Positions 51,164 to 60,573 of a DNA stretch of 64,000 nt are shown here, piece after piece. Both the position numbers and the translations under genes were made by a program. Numbering within the stretch: position 1 is the first letter of the stretch; the number at the start of each line of letters is the position of its first letter. The DNA is from Bradyrhizobium arachidis (GTDB taxonomy: Bacteria; Pseudomonadota; Alphaproteobacteria; Rhizobiales; Xanthobacteraceae): NCBI RefSeq assembly GCF_015291705.1, contig NZ_CP030050.1, positions 2,666,001 through 2,730,000 on the forward strand. The letters run 5' to 3'. The notes under the pieces were generated by a model. It was not told the origin of the DNA and searched no databases. It saw nothing but the letters and a program-made list of their open reading frames with translations.

Positions 51164-51397
51164 ATGTCGTTGTATTTCTTCCGCATCAGCACCGGCCGCT
51201 ATTCCGGCGCCGCCGACCAGCCGTACGAGTTCGAGGACAGGGCAGCCGCCTGGAGCGAGATGACCGAGGTCTGCGCCAATCTGCTCGGCGGCATCGCGCG
51301 TGGCCTGAAGCCGAATGCCGAGTGGCGCATGGAGCTGCTCGACGAGAACAAGAAGCCGGTCTTCCGCGTCAGCCTCGTCGGCGAGAAGATGGGCTGA
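51164..51397 (+). CDS. DUF6894-like small protein
   Basis: A 77-residue soluble protein: SLYFFRISTGRYSGAADQPYEFEDRAAAWSEM followed by EWRMELLDENKKPVFRVSLVGE. The alternating pattern and the EWRMEL...VF core resemble DUF6894, a small family common in rhizobia. The function is unknown. An in-frame start at 51131 is possible, but the family begins at SLYFF. Confidence 0.72.
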   Translation: MSLYFFRISTGRYSGAADQPYEFEDRAAAWSEMTEVCANLLGGIARGLKPNAEWRMELLDENKKPVFRVSLVGEKMG

Positions 51398-51625
51398 CGG
51401 CCGCGAACGAGGGCCGGGCGTTAACGAATCGCGATCCCTGCAAATCCGCGAGGCGGGACCCGGATACACGCGAAAAGTGCGCAAGTCCGGCAGCTTGAGC
51501 AGCGTTTTCGGTATTTCTACCTAGGCCGCGATGCGCCCCGCTTAACGTTAATGAGGAACCTCTCGGCTAGCCTTTCCGGACTTTTCACGCGCGTCCGCGC
51601 GGTCATGCGTAGCCGGGATATTTCG

Positions 51626-53367
51626 ATGTCGTTCATTCAAAATCTGCGAATTGGCACCAAGCTCGCCGTCACCTCGGCGCTGACCATCGGGCTCGTTGCG
51701 CTGATGATCTACCTGCAGATGAGCGGCGGCGCCGAGGTCCAGAAGCTCGGCATGAGCGCAGCGGGGCAGCAGGCGATCGCGCAGAATGCCGCCGAAGCGA
51801 AGGCCTCGGTCCGCGGCATGCAGATCGGCATTCGCGACATCCTGACCTCATCCTCGCCGGCCGAGATGCAGAAAGCGGTCGGTTACTTCAACGACCGCCA
51901 GACGGCGGCCCAGAAATTCGCCGGTGAAATGGCGAAGCTCTCGCGCTCCCCCGAGAACCGCCAGCGGATCGAGCGCTTGACCGTGCTGATCGGCGATTTC
52001 GGCAAAGGCGCGCAGCAGATCGAATCCGTCCGCAGGCAGGAGCTCGCGCTCGAGGGAAAGAAGGACGGCGAGGCGGCGGCGCAATACGCAAAGCTCGTGG
52101 CCGAGATCGACGGCATCCGCAAAGGGACGCTGGCGCCGATCAACGAAGAGATTTCGGACCTGTCCAACAAGATCACCGAATTCTCCAAGCAGAGAAGTGT
52201 CGAGACCCGCGCCGAGGCTGAAGCGGAGGCTGCATCGGTTGCGCGGACGTCGCTCGTCGTCGGTGTGCTGGTCGCACTGGTTCTCGTCGGCGCATGCATC
52301 TTCTCCGTCTTCAGCATCGCGCGGCCGATGCGTGCGCTGACGCTCGCGATGGAGAAGCTCGCGGCGGGCGATTTCTCGGTGGTGCTGCCGGGCCTCGGCC
52401 GCAAGGACGAGGTCGGCGAGGTCGCCGGTGCCGTCGAGAAATTCAAGATCGTGTCCGAGCAGAAGGCGCGCGCGGAAGCGGAAGCCAAGATGCGGCAGGA
52501 TCAGATCGCAGCCGAGCAGCGCAAAGCGGAGATGCGTAGGCTTGCCGACAATTTTGAAGGCGCCGTCGGCGAAATCGTCGGCACGGTATCGTCGGCCTCG
52601 ACCGAGCTCGAAGCGTCCGCCACGACGCTGACCTCGACGGCGGAGCGTACGCAACGGCTGACCACGGTGGTTGCAGCCGCTTCGGAGGAAGCTCCACCAA
52701 CGTGCAGTCGGTGGCTTCGGCCACCGAGGAGCTGTCGTCCTCGATCACGGAGATTAGCCGGCAGGTGCAGGAATCCGCTCGTGTCGCGAGCGAAGCCGTC
52801 GGCCAGGCGCGCACCACGACCGAACGCGTCAGCGAGCTGTCCAAGGCGGCGACGCGGATCGGCGACGTCGTCGAGCTGATCAACACCATCGCGGGCCAGA
52901 CCAACCTCCTGGCGCTCAACGCCACGATCGAGGCGGCGCGCGCCGGCGAGGCCGGCAAGGGGTTTGCGGTCGTCGCCTCCGAGGTGAAGGCGCTGGCCGA
53001 GCAGACCGCGAAGGCGACCGGCGAGATCGGTCAGCAGATCTCCGGCATCCAGGTCGCGACGCAGGAATCGGTCGGCGCCATCAAGGACATCAGCGACACC
53101 ATCGAAAAGCTGTCCGAGATCTCCTCGACCATCGCGGCGGCGGTCGAAGAGCAGGGCGCGGCGACGCAGGAAATCTCCCGCAACGTGCAGCAGGCCGCGC
53201 AAGGCACGCATCAGGTCTCGTCCAACATCACCGACGTGCAGCGCGGCGCAAGCGAGACCGGTTCGGCCTCCTCGCAGGTGCTGTCCGCCGCGCAGATGCT
53301 GTCGGGCGACAGCAACCGTCTCAAGCTCGAGGTCGGGAGATTTCTCGATACCGTGCGCGCGGCCTGA
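51626..53367 (+). pseudogene. Methyl-accepting chemotaxis protein with a frameshift
   Basis: A chemoreceptor of about 580 codons interrupted by a one-base loss between 52692 and 52693. The first frame covers the N-terminal membrane helix (LAVTSALTIGLVALMIYLQ), sensor, second helix (VVGVLVALVLVGACIF), HAMP and the beginning of the signalling domain. The second frame resumes at [20 protein letters not shown] and runs to 53367. The neighbouring receptor reads GAA GCC TCC at this point, while here it reads GAA GC TCC. The rest of both frames is intact and well conserved. It may be a real recent mutation or a sequencing error. Confidence 0.88.
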
Positions 53368-53659
53368 TCTGTGCCCCGCCGGGCGTGGACCAGCTCCAAC
53401 GGCCGCGCGTGAAGCGCATTCACGTGCACAGCGGGATACCGCCGCAACCGTAAATGATTGCGCGGGCGTTGTGAGTATCGAGAATCGGCGAAGCAGTAGT
53501 TCCACTAGGTTCTTGTTAACGCCTGTTTGCAATTATGGGCGCAATCTTACCGGATAAGAACCAGCCAGCATTTTTGGAATGAAGCCGGCCCTGTCGTCCG
53601 ATGCGACGATTGCGGCGCGGGTGACTTGTGCGTTGCCTGGTATCAGCGGGATTGTCGTG

Positions 53660-55348
53660 ATGTCGAAGTTGTCGATCGTGTTCAAGCTTCTGACCGTGCT
53701 GTCGGTCCTCGTGCTCTCGCTCGCCGGCGTCGGCGTGACGGCGATCGGCACGATGCAGAACATCAACGCCCATACCGTCGAGATCGCCGAAAGCTGGCTG
53801 CCGAGCGTGCGTGCGCTCGGCTCGCTCCGGGCCGACATCAACGAGCTGCGCGTCGCGCTGCGGCTGCACCTGATGCAGGAGAGCGCCGAGGGCAAGGAGG
53901 CCGCCGAGAAGCGCCTTGCCTCGTTGCGCGACCGCATCGAGCAGACCCGCAAGGTCTACGAGCCCCTGATCACCTCATCGGAAGAGCGCTCGCTCTATCA
54001 GCAATGGGCCACGGCCTGGGGCGAGTATCTGAACGGCGTGCAGGAGGTGATGGCGCTGTCGCGCAAGAGCGTCGGCAAGTTCCCGGCTGAAGCCAACGAA
54101 ATGCTGCAGACCAAGGTCGCCAAGATGGCGCAGGCGGCCGATCCGCTGCTCCAGAAGGGGATCGAAATGAACAATCGCGGCGCCGAGCTGGAGACGAAGC
54201 AGGCGGCCGACAGCTACGCCACGATCTTCCGCGTGCTGGTCGGCATCATCGTGCTTTCGGTCGTGATCGCGATCAGCGCAGCCTATTATCTCGTGCGCGA
54301 CGTGTCGCGTGGCATCGCCTCGATCATCAAGCCGATGCAGTCGCTCGGCGAAGGCGATCTTTCGGCCGAGGTGCCGCATCGCGGCGAGAAGACCGAGATC
54401 GGCTCGATGGCGGATGCGCTCCAGATCTTCAAGGAAGCCCTGATCGCCAAGAAGGCCGCCGACGAAGCTGCCGCGGCCGATGCCGAAGCCAAGATCGAAC
54501 GCGGCCGCCGCGTCGACGCCATCACCAGCAGGTTCGAGGCCATGATCGGCGAGGTCGTCGGCACCGTGTCCTCGGCATCCACCGAGCTCGAGGCGTCGGC
54601 ATCGACGCTGACCAGCACCGCGCAGCGCGGGCAGGAGCTGGCAACTGTGGTTGCCGCCGCGTCCGAGGAAGCCTCCACCAACGTCCAGGCGGTCGCCTCC
54701 GCCTCGGAAGAGCTGTCGTCCTCCATCACCGAGATCAGCCGTCGCGTGCAGGATTCGGCGCGGATGGCGGCGGAAGCGGTCGAGCAGGCGGCGCGGACCA
54801 ACGAGCGCGTCAATGCGCTGTCGCAGGCGGCCTCCCGCATCGGCGACGTCGTCGAGCTCATCAACACCATCGCGGGCCAGACCAATCTGCTGGCGCTGAA
54901 TGCGACCATCGAGGCGGCGCGCGCCGGCGAAGCCGGCCGCGGCTTCGCCGTCGTCGCCTCCGAGGTCAAGGCCCTGGCCGAGCAGACCGCGAAGGCCACC
55001 GGCGAGATCGGGGCGCAGGTCTCGGGCATCCAGGCCGCGACGCAGGAATCCGTCACCGCGATCCAGGAGATCGGCGGCACCATCGAGCGGCTCTCCGAAG
55101 TGTCCGCGGCGATCGCTGCGGCCGTCGAGGAGCAGGGCGCGGCCACGCAGGAGATCTCGCGCAACGTCCAGCAGGCCTCGGTCGGCACGCAGGAGGTCTC
55201 CTCGAACATCACCGACGTGCAGCGCGGCGCGATCGAGACCGGCGAGGCCTCGGTCGAGGTGCTGTCGGCGGCGAAATCGCTGGCGACCGACAGCACGCGC
55301 CTCAAGGTCGAGGTCGCGCAGTTCCTGGAATCGGTCCGCGCGGCCTGA
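53660..55348 (+). CDS. Methyl-accepting chemotaxis protein
   Basis: Membrane chemoreceptor of about 562 residues. It has helix 1 (VFKLLTVLSVLVLSLAGVGV), a four-helix-bundle-type periplasmic sensor (SLRADINELRVALRLHLMQ), helix 2 (RVLVGIIVLSVVIAISAAYYL), HAMP and the signalling domain with tip [20 protein letters not shown]. Its C-terminal half is nearly identical to that of the frameshifted receptor 292 bp upstream, suggesting tandem duplication with divergent sensors. It ends 3 bp from the convergent DUF2339 gene. An in-frame GTG lies one codon upstream. Confidence 0.93.
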   Translation: MSKLSIVFKLLTVLSVLVLSLAGVGVTAIGTMQNINAHTVEIAESWLPSVRALGSLRADINELRVALRLHLMQESAEGKEAAEKRLASLRDRIEQTRKVYEPLITSSEERSLYQQWATAWGEYLNGVQEVMALSRKSVGKFPAEANEMLQTKVAKMAQAADPLLQKGIEMNNRGAELETKQAADSYATIFRVLVGIIVLSVVIAISAAYYLVRDVSRGIASIIKPMQSLGEGDLSAEVPHRGEKTEIGSMADALQIFKEALIAKKAADEAAAADAEAKIERGRRVDAITSRFEAMIGEVVGTVSSASTELEASASTLTSTAQRGQELATVVAAASEEASTNVQAVASASEELSSSITEISRRVQDSARMAAEAVEQAARTNERVNALSQAASRIGDVVELINTIAGQTNLLALNATIEAARAGEAGRGFAVVASEVKALAEQTAKATGEIGAQVSGIQAATQESVTAIQEIGGTIERLSEVSAAIAAAVEEQGAATQEISRNVQQASVGTQEVSSNITDVQRGAIETGEASVEVLSAAKSLATDSTRLKVEVAQFLESVRAA

Positions 55349-55351
55349 GAC

Positions 55352-58069
55352 TTAACTGCCTGTCTGTGGAGCCGGCGGCGCGACCTGCCGCCGGAACAGG
55401 ATGCGCTGGTAGAGCCAGCCGATCGCGACCAGCACGATACCGAGGCACATGAACGACAGCGCGCGGTAGATGCCTGTCAGTGTCGACATGTCGATGACGA
55501 AGGCTTTGAGGATCGTCAGCGCGATCACGAGCGCCGAGGCCAGGCGGGCGCGCTCCGAATTGACGAGAACGCCGACACCGAGAAGCACGACGCCGAAGGC
55601 GAGCCAGCCGATCGAATAGGTGTATTGCTCCGCGCCCGTCGTGGGTCCCGTGGAGAGGATCGGGCCGTGATAGAAGCGGCGGATCTCCAGCGTGACATAG
55701 GCGAGTGCGAACACCAGTGCGCCGCCGGCAATCGTGTTGGCGTAGACCTTGCCACGCGCGCCGACCACGGCATAAGAGAGCAGCAGCATCAGGATCGCCG
55801 GCAGTGCGTAGCCGAGCAGCAGCAGGTTGAACACCGCGCCACCGACGTCGATGCGCCAGATCAGTGGGTTCTCCAGGATGAAGAGGCCGAACACGCTGAT
55901 GAGGCCGGCGATCACGGTGAGCACGACCGCTCCGACATTGTGCACGATGCTGCGGCTGCGCAGCCGCAGCCGCTCCAGCCCGATCGCCATCGCGAGTGCG
56001 ACGCAGACCTGCAGCGCGAATTCGAGCAGTGACGGCGGCGAGATCATGTCGCCGCCGGTCGCAAGGTGACGGACTTCCATGAAGGCGAGCAGCGCCGTAA
56101 ACAGGATCGCAGCCGCTTCGACCACGCGCAGCGGGGCGTCATCGCCGCGGCGGCGCAGGAAGATGCTCGCGCCCCAGAATGAGGCCGCCGGCAGGCCGTA
56201 GCCCCACAGCAGCCAGTTGAAGATCGGCGTTGTGCCGACGGCATCGCCGACGATGCGCGGATCATAGGCGATGCGTGCGGTGACAATCGCGGCGAAGATC
56301 GCAGCTAACCGGCGAAGCACGGGAATTGGCCGCTGCAACGAGATCCAGGCGGTGCCAAGCGACATCAGCGCGAGCGCAATGGTGAGCCAGCCCTTCTCCA
56401 GCGCAAAGGTCAGCGCCAGCGCCAGCGCGCCGAGCGTGCCGGTCGCGAACAGAGCGATCGAGGTTGCCACGCCCGGTCGTTCTTCGCGACGCATCAGCGC
56501 TTCGGTCGCAGCGCCGAAGGCCGCGGCGAGCAGGACCGCGAGGATCGCGAACGGGATGGAGCGGTCCAGATGGGCGATGCGCGCATAGAGCGCAACCAGG
56601 ATTGCGATCGGCGTCGCGACGCCTGCCGCAGACCACACCACCGGGATGATCGGCGAATTCGACCGGCCCTGCACGAAAAAGCCCGCGACGCCGAAGCCCG
56701 CGGCGAAGATCGCGGCCATCACCAGATGCAGGGTAACTGAGCTGTCGGTCGCGACCGGTCCGACGCCGGGCATCGGGCCGCCCGGCAACACCAGCATATC
56801 CGGATTGGCACGCACCGCCCATTCCGCGAACACGATGAAGACGGTCGCAGCGGCCGCGCCGAGCGCGCCGGTCGCCGCCGGCGCCCGCCAGGCGACGAAC
56901 AGCGTTCCGCCGACAAGCAGCGTGAAGGCGATCAGCGCAAGATCCGCATGCGCGCTTGAGAGCACGATCAGCATCGCGCCGAACAGATAGGCGCCGAGCG
57001 AGCTCGACGACACCGACTCGATCTCGCTGTCCTCGATGGTTGGTCCGAACATGAAGCCGCAGACCACGAGCAGCGCGGCGAGCACGAAGCCGGCGATGAC
57101 ATGGAAGGCGTGCGGCGCGACCTGCAAGTCGCTGGTGTCGAGCCCCGGGAAGACCCACAGCACGGCGAACGCGATAGTGGTCACCGCAAGCCAGCGCCAC
57201 AGCCGAATCCGGGCGAGACCAAAGCTCGCGGCGGTGACGATGGCGAGATAGATGTAGAGCGCCCAATAGTCCGGCTTGCCGCTGGAGACGAGGACCGGCG
57301 TCGCAAACGCGCCGACGACGCCAAGCCCGGCGAGTGCCGGTCCATGCAGCAGCGCCGCGGCGAGCGTGCCCATCGCCACGATGCCGAGCAGCACGAAGGC
57401 GGTCGCAGGCACGAGGAAGCCGTAGAGCGCATAGGCGGCGTAGATGGTCGCGAACGCCACCGCCGTTCCGGCCGCGGTGAGGATGGCGGGTATGTTGGCA
57501 ATCGGCAGCGCCGCGATGTTGGAGATGCTCTCCTTGCGCCGCGTCCATTCGCCAGCGCCGAGCAGCGCAGCCGCGAACAGGCCGCCGAGGAACACGCGCA
57601 CGCCGGGGCCGACGAGGCCGGCCTCGATCGAATAGCGCACCATGAAGAAGCCGCCGAGCGCGAGCGCAAGGCCGCCGATCCACACCACCCAGCGCGTGCC
57701 GAGACGCTCCTCGAAGCCGGGTTCTCTGGAAACTGCAGCCGGCTCGGGCAGCGGCGGCGGTGCATCGGCCTCCGTGCTCGCTTCGAGGGGCGGCGGCGAA
57801 GCGTCTTCGGTGACGAGCGGAGGCGGTGCGGCTTCGGCTTCCGGCGCAAGCAGCGGCGGCTCGGCGGCAGCAGCCGTCGCGGGCGCCTCGGCCTGCACCT
57901 GGGCGGGCAGCAGCGGCGGCGGTTGCACCGGCCGCTGCGCATGAAATTTCTCTTCAAGCGAGCTCAGCCGGCGGCGCAGCTCGGCCGCCTCGCTGGAAGC
58001 CTTGATCGCGATCAGGAAGGCGATGATCGCGATGATCAACGCGAAGACGTCAAACGGGCCGTCGAACAT
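55352..58069 (-). CDS. DUF2339 polytopic membrane protein
   Basis: Predicted 905-residue inner-membrane protein. After an N-terminal membrane helix (FDVFALIIAIIAFLIAIKA), a coiled segment (SEAAELRRRLSSLEEKF) and a Pro/Ala-rich linker come RLGTRWVVWIGGLALALGGFF and about 24 further hydrophobic helices. This is the DUF2339 architecture. The function is unknown. The ATG at 58069 has a GGAGG site. It lies downstream of nadQ, separated by a palindrome. Confidence 0.9.
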   Translation of the reverse strand: MFDGPFDVFALIIAIIAFLIAIKASSEAAELRRRLSSLEEKFHAQRPVQPPPLLPAQVQAEAPATAAAAEPPLLAPEAEAAPPPLVTEDASPPPLEASTEADAPPPLPEPAAVSREPGFEERLGTRWVVWIGGLALALGGFFMVRYSIEAGLVGPGVRVFLGGLFAAALLGAGEWTRRKESISNIAALPIANIPAILTAAGTAVAFATIYAAYALYGFLVPATAFVLLGIVAMGTLAAALLHGPALAGLGVVGAFATPVLVSSGKPDYWALYIYLAIVTAASFGLARIRLWRWLAVTTIAFAVLWVFPGLDTSDLQVAPHAFHVIAGFVLAALLVVCGFMFGPTIEDSEIESVSSSSLGAYLFGAMLIVLSSAHADLALIAFTLLVGGTLFVAWRAPAATGALGAAAATVFIVFAEWAVRANPDMLVLPGGPMPGVGPVATDSSVTLHLVMAAIFAAGFGVAGFFVQGRSNSPIIPVVWSAAGVATPIAILVALYARIAHLDRSIPFAILAVLLAAAFGAATEALMRREERPGVATSIALFATGTLGALALALTFALEKGWLTIALALMSLGTAWISLQRPIPVLRRLAAIFAAIVTARIAYDPRIVGDAVGTTPIFNWLLWGYGLPAASFWGASIFLRRRGDDAPLRVVEAAAILFTALLAFMEVRHLATGGDMISPPSLLEFALQVCVALAMAIGLERLRLRSRSIVHNVGAVVLTVIAGLISVFGLFILENPLIWRIDVGGAVFNLLLLGYALPAILMLLLSYAVVGARGKVYANTIAGGALVFALAYVTLEIRRFYHGPILSTGPTTGAEQYTYSIGWLAFGVVLLGVGVLVNSERARLASALVIALTILKAFVIDMSTLTGIYRALSFMCLGIVLVAIGWLYQRILFRRQVAPPAPQTGS

Positions 58070-58115
58070 GAAGCCTCCAGGCAACCGGCGCGCAGGGGCC
58101 GATCACGCGAATCTC

Positions 58116-58162
58116 AGCATGATCTTCTCGGAAAACCGCTACGCACTTTTCCGGATCATGCT
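58116..58162. repeat. Family I rhizobial palindrome
   Basis: A 47-bp inverted repeat: AGCATGATCTTCTCGGAAAA and CTTTTCCGGATCATGCT, with a short loop TACGCA region. Similar palindromes are very common between genes in Rhizobiales. It directly abuts the nadQ stop. Confidence 0.88.
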
Positions 58163-59131
58163 CTAGCGCCGGGAGCGTACGCGCAAGCCCGGCGCGGGCC
58201 GCTCCTGGAGCACCTCGCGTCGGAAGCGGTAGAGCGCCGCCGGCCGTCCGCCGGTCTGTGTCGACATCACGCCGGTCGGTTCGACCAGGGCTTCGGTTTC
58301 GACCAGGCGGCGGAAATTCTGCTTGTGCAGATGCCGGCCGGAGATCGCCTCCACCGTATGCTGCAACTCCGTAAGTGTGAACTCGGCGGGCAAAAGTTCA
58401 AACACCACAGGGCGATACTTCAATTTTGCGCGCAGCCGCGCGATTGCCGTGGCAAGAATCCGGCGGTGGTCGAACCGCATGGAGGTGCCGAGCGCGGGTA
58501 GCGCCTTGCGCGCTAATGCCGCAGGACGGCCGTCGCGCCGCGCCTCCTCGATCAGCCCGGCCTCGTAGAGCAGCTCGTAGCGGTCGAGCACGCGCTCCTC
58601 GTCCCAGGGCGCGCCGTCGAGGCCGAAATAGAACCGCACGCGATCCTTGCGCGGCAGTGCGCGCGTGGTCTCCGGCGTCTCTTCCTCGGCCCATTTGGTG
58701 AGCGCCGGAATGATGTCGCGGGCGATGATCGCGGGCGGCTGCTCGCGCCAGTCTTCCCAGGGGAAGAAGCGATACCAGGGCTCGAAGCTCGCGCCGGTCG
58801 CCGCAAGCTCGCCGTCCACCGCGCGCGTCAGCGCGAGATAGCCGATCGACACCATATGCGCGCCGGTGTCGCCGGCCTCGGCATGACGGCCGCGATCGCC
58901 AAACGTGTAGAGCTGCTCGACATAGCCGAGCCGCAAGGCCGCCTGTTCCTCGACCCAGGCGCGCAGGCCGATCTCGAAGGTGCGGTGGCTCAGCGCATCG
59001 AACGGCCCGAACGGCAGTCCGGCCAGCCCGTCGCTGCCGCGCGCGGTGAGGACCAGCGGCTCATGCTCCGCGATCGCGACGATCGCCGCGGTCAGGCCGA
59101 TCTCGATCGGCGTCAGCAGCTTGTCGCTCAT
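58163..59131 (-). CDS. nadQ: NadQ-type regulator of NAD synthesis (Nudix-like plus winged helix)
   Basis: Predicted 322-residue protein of the COG4111 group, described as the NadQ repressor of NAD-synthesis genes in alphaproteobacteria. The N-terminal about 180 residues resemble a Nudix fold, but the Nudix box is degenerate (RAWVEEQAALRLG in place of the REUxEExGU catalytic helix), so ligand sensing rather than hydrolysis is likely. The C-terminal part (LPAEFTLTELQHTVEAISGRHLHKQNFRRLVE) is a winged helix like NrtR. The nadABC genes lie 10.5 kb away with two matching palindromes. Confidence 0.85.
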   Translation of the reverse strand: MSDKLLTPIEIGLTAAIVAIAEHEPLVLTARGSDGLAGLPFGPFDALSHRTFEIGLRAWVEEQAALRLGYVEQLYTFGDRGRHAEAGDTGAHMVSIGYLALTRAVDGELAATGASFEPWYRFFPWEDWREQPPAIIARDIIPALTKWAEEETPETTRALPRKDRVRFYFGLDGAPWDEERVLDRYELLYEAGLIEEARRDGRPAALARKALPALGTSMRFDHRRILATAIARLRAKLKYRPVVFELLPAEFTLTELQHTVEAISGRHLHKQNFRRLVETEALVEPTGVMSTQTGGRPAALYRFRREVLQERPAPGLRVRSRR

Positions 59132-59156
59132 GCGATGATGATCGCGGGTGGTGCCA

Positions 59157-59278
59157 CGTCATGCGCGGGCTTGTCCCGGGCATCCACGTTCTGCGTGCCG
59201 CGGGAAAGTTCGTGGATGGCCGGGACATAGGCGAGCGAAGCGACGCCGTCCTTCGGACGGCTATGCCCGGCCATGACG
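59157..59278. repeat. Family E palindromic element, copy 2
   Basis: A 122-bp inverted repeat with ends CGTCATGCGCGGGCTTGTCC and GCCCGGCCATGACG. Compared with copy 1 it has about 35 bp extra in the right arm, including GGCGAGCGAAGCGACGCC. It lies between nadQ and the phosphatase-like gene. Confidence 0.82.
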
Positions 59279-59306
59279 GCGGCACCTGCATAGTGGCCTG
59301 CAGCGG

Positions 59307-59813
59307 TCATTCGAGCTCGATCACGAAGGGGCGGCCTTCGACCATCATGGCGCCGGGCCCCATCTCGTCGAGTGCGCGCAGCATGCGACCGTTACGCCCG
59401 AGGGCGCGGTCGGCAAGGCTGACGATGCGCCGGTTCGGCGAGGCGATTGGCGAAGCCGCGCGGATCTTCTTGGCGATCTCGATCTCGTCGCGCTCGGGAT
59501 TGAGCGCGCACACCGCCGCGAACGCGCTCGCGGTGGAGCGGCTGATGCCGGCATAGCAATGCACCACCAGCGGCGCAGCGCGATCCCAGCCGCGCACGAA
59601 AGCCAGCACCTGGTCGATATGCGCCTCCGACGGCGCGACGAAACCGTCCATCTCCTCGGTGATGTCGTCCATCGACACCTTGAGATGGTTGGCCGGCAGC
59701 ACCGACACGGGCCGCGCCACCTGTTCGACATTGGCCATCACCGTCAGCACGTGGCTAGCCTTGGTGAGGCGGACGGTTTCGGGAAGCGCGGCGAGGGAAC
59801 AGACGTGGATCAT
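59307..59813 (-). CDS. Tyrosine/dual-specificity phosphatase-like protein
   Basis: A 168-residue cytosolic protein with the phosphatase P-loop VHCYAGISRSTA (HCx5RS), catalytic Cys86. The preceding MDDITEE may supply the acid. It is close in size to small atypical dual-specificity phosphatases. The substrate is unknown. The ATG at 59813 is chosen because the frame further upstream is repeat-derived. It lies between family A and family E repeats on a minus-strand gene run. Confidence 0.85.
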   Translation of the reverse strand: MIHVCSLAALPETVRLTKASHVLTVMANVEQVARPVSVLPANHLKVSMDDITEEMDGFVAPSEAHIDQVLAFVRGWDRAAPLVVHCYAGISRSTASAFAAVCALNPERDEIEIAKKIRAASPIASPNRRIVSLADRALGRNGRMLRALDEMGPGAMMVEGRPFVIELE

Positions 59814-59849
59814 GACGGACCTTTTTTGCCGCTGATTATAGCGAGCGCT

Positions 59850-59947
59850 CGTAGGGTGGGCAAAGGCGCATCGCGCCGTGCCCACCATTTCGCACCGCGC
59901 GCATTTCGCCCAGTTTGGTGGGCACGCTTCGCTTTGCCCACCCTACG
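59850..59947. repeat. Family A palindromic element, copy 7
   Basis: A 98-bp inverted repeat with ends CGTAGGGTGGGC and GCCCACCCTACG. The left arm is the GGCGC type and the right arm the GCGAAGC type. It lies between the HD hydrolase stop and the phosphatase-like gene. Confidence 0.92.
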
Positions 59948-59958
59948 AAGGGATGATG

Positions 59959-60573
59959 CTACGCAAACACCGCGCCGAACCGCTCCAGAAACTGCTTCTC
60001 GGCCCGCGCCGCGGTCCAGGGCGTGAGATAATCGCGCCGGACGCTGTCGGAGAGGCCCGGGTCCTTGCCGAACAGGCGCTTGGCCTCGCTCTCGCTGAAG
60101 CCGGCAAGCTCGGTCGCCTCGAGGTACGCCGCGCCGCGATCGGCGGCCTTGATCGCCTGCGTGATCTCCTCGGGCAGCACCGGCGGCAGGCCGAAGCGGA
60201 CGTGGATGGCGCCGAGCAGGCGCTTTTCCACCGCCTTGTAATGGCCGTCGAGCACGGCCTTGAATGGCGAGATCATGTCGCCGATGACATATTCGGGCGC
60301 ATCGTGCAGCAGCGCGGCGAGCCGCATGCGCTGGTCGACGCGCGGCATCTCGTGCCGCATCACTGTCTCCACCAGCAGCGTGTGCTGCGCGACCGAGAAG
60401 ATGTGGGCGCCTGTGGTCTGCCCGTTCCAGCGCGCCACGCGTGCCAGCCCGTGCGCGATGTCGGCGATCTCGACGTCGAGCGGCGAGGGATCGAGCAGGT
60501 CGAGCCGCCGGCCCGACAGCATGCGCTGCCAGGCGCGGGATTGCGCATCGTGCGCCGTCTTCTTCGCGGTCAT
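59959..60573 (-). CDS. HD-domain hydrolase (YfbR-like 5'-nucleotidase family)
   Basis: Predicted 204-residue phosphohydrolase. Metal ligands appear in FSVAQHTLLV, LLHDAPEYVIGD (the HD pair) and the later KAADRGAAY with the final Asp. This is the pattern of YfbR-like 5'-deoxynucleotidases. The actual substrate is unknown. Its start overlaps the tag stop by 4 bp (ATGA), so it ends a coupled three-gene unit ygfZ-tag-HD. Confidence 0.87.
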   Translation of the reverse strand: MTAKKTAHDAQSRAWQRMLSGRRLDLLDPSPLDVEIADIAHGLARVARWNGQTTGAHIFSVAQHTLLVETVMRHEMPRVDQRMRLAALLHDAPEYVIGDMISPFKAVLDGHYKAVEKRLLGAIHVRFGLPPVLPEEITQAIKAADRGAAYLEATELAGFSESEAKRLFGKDPGLSDSVRRDYLTPWTAARAEKQFLERFGAVFA

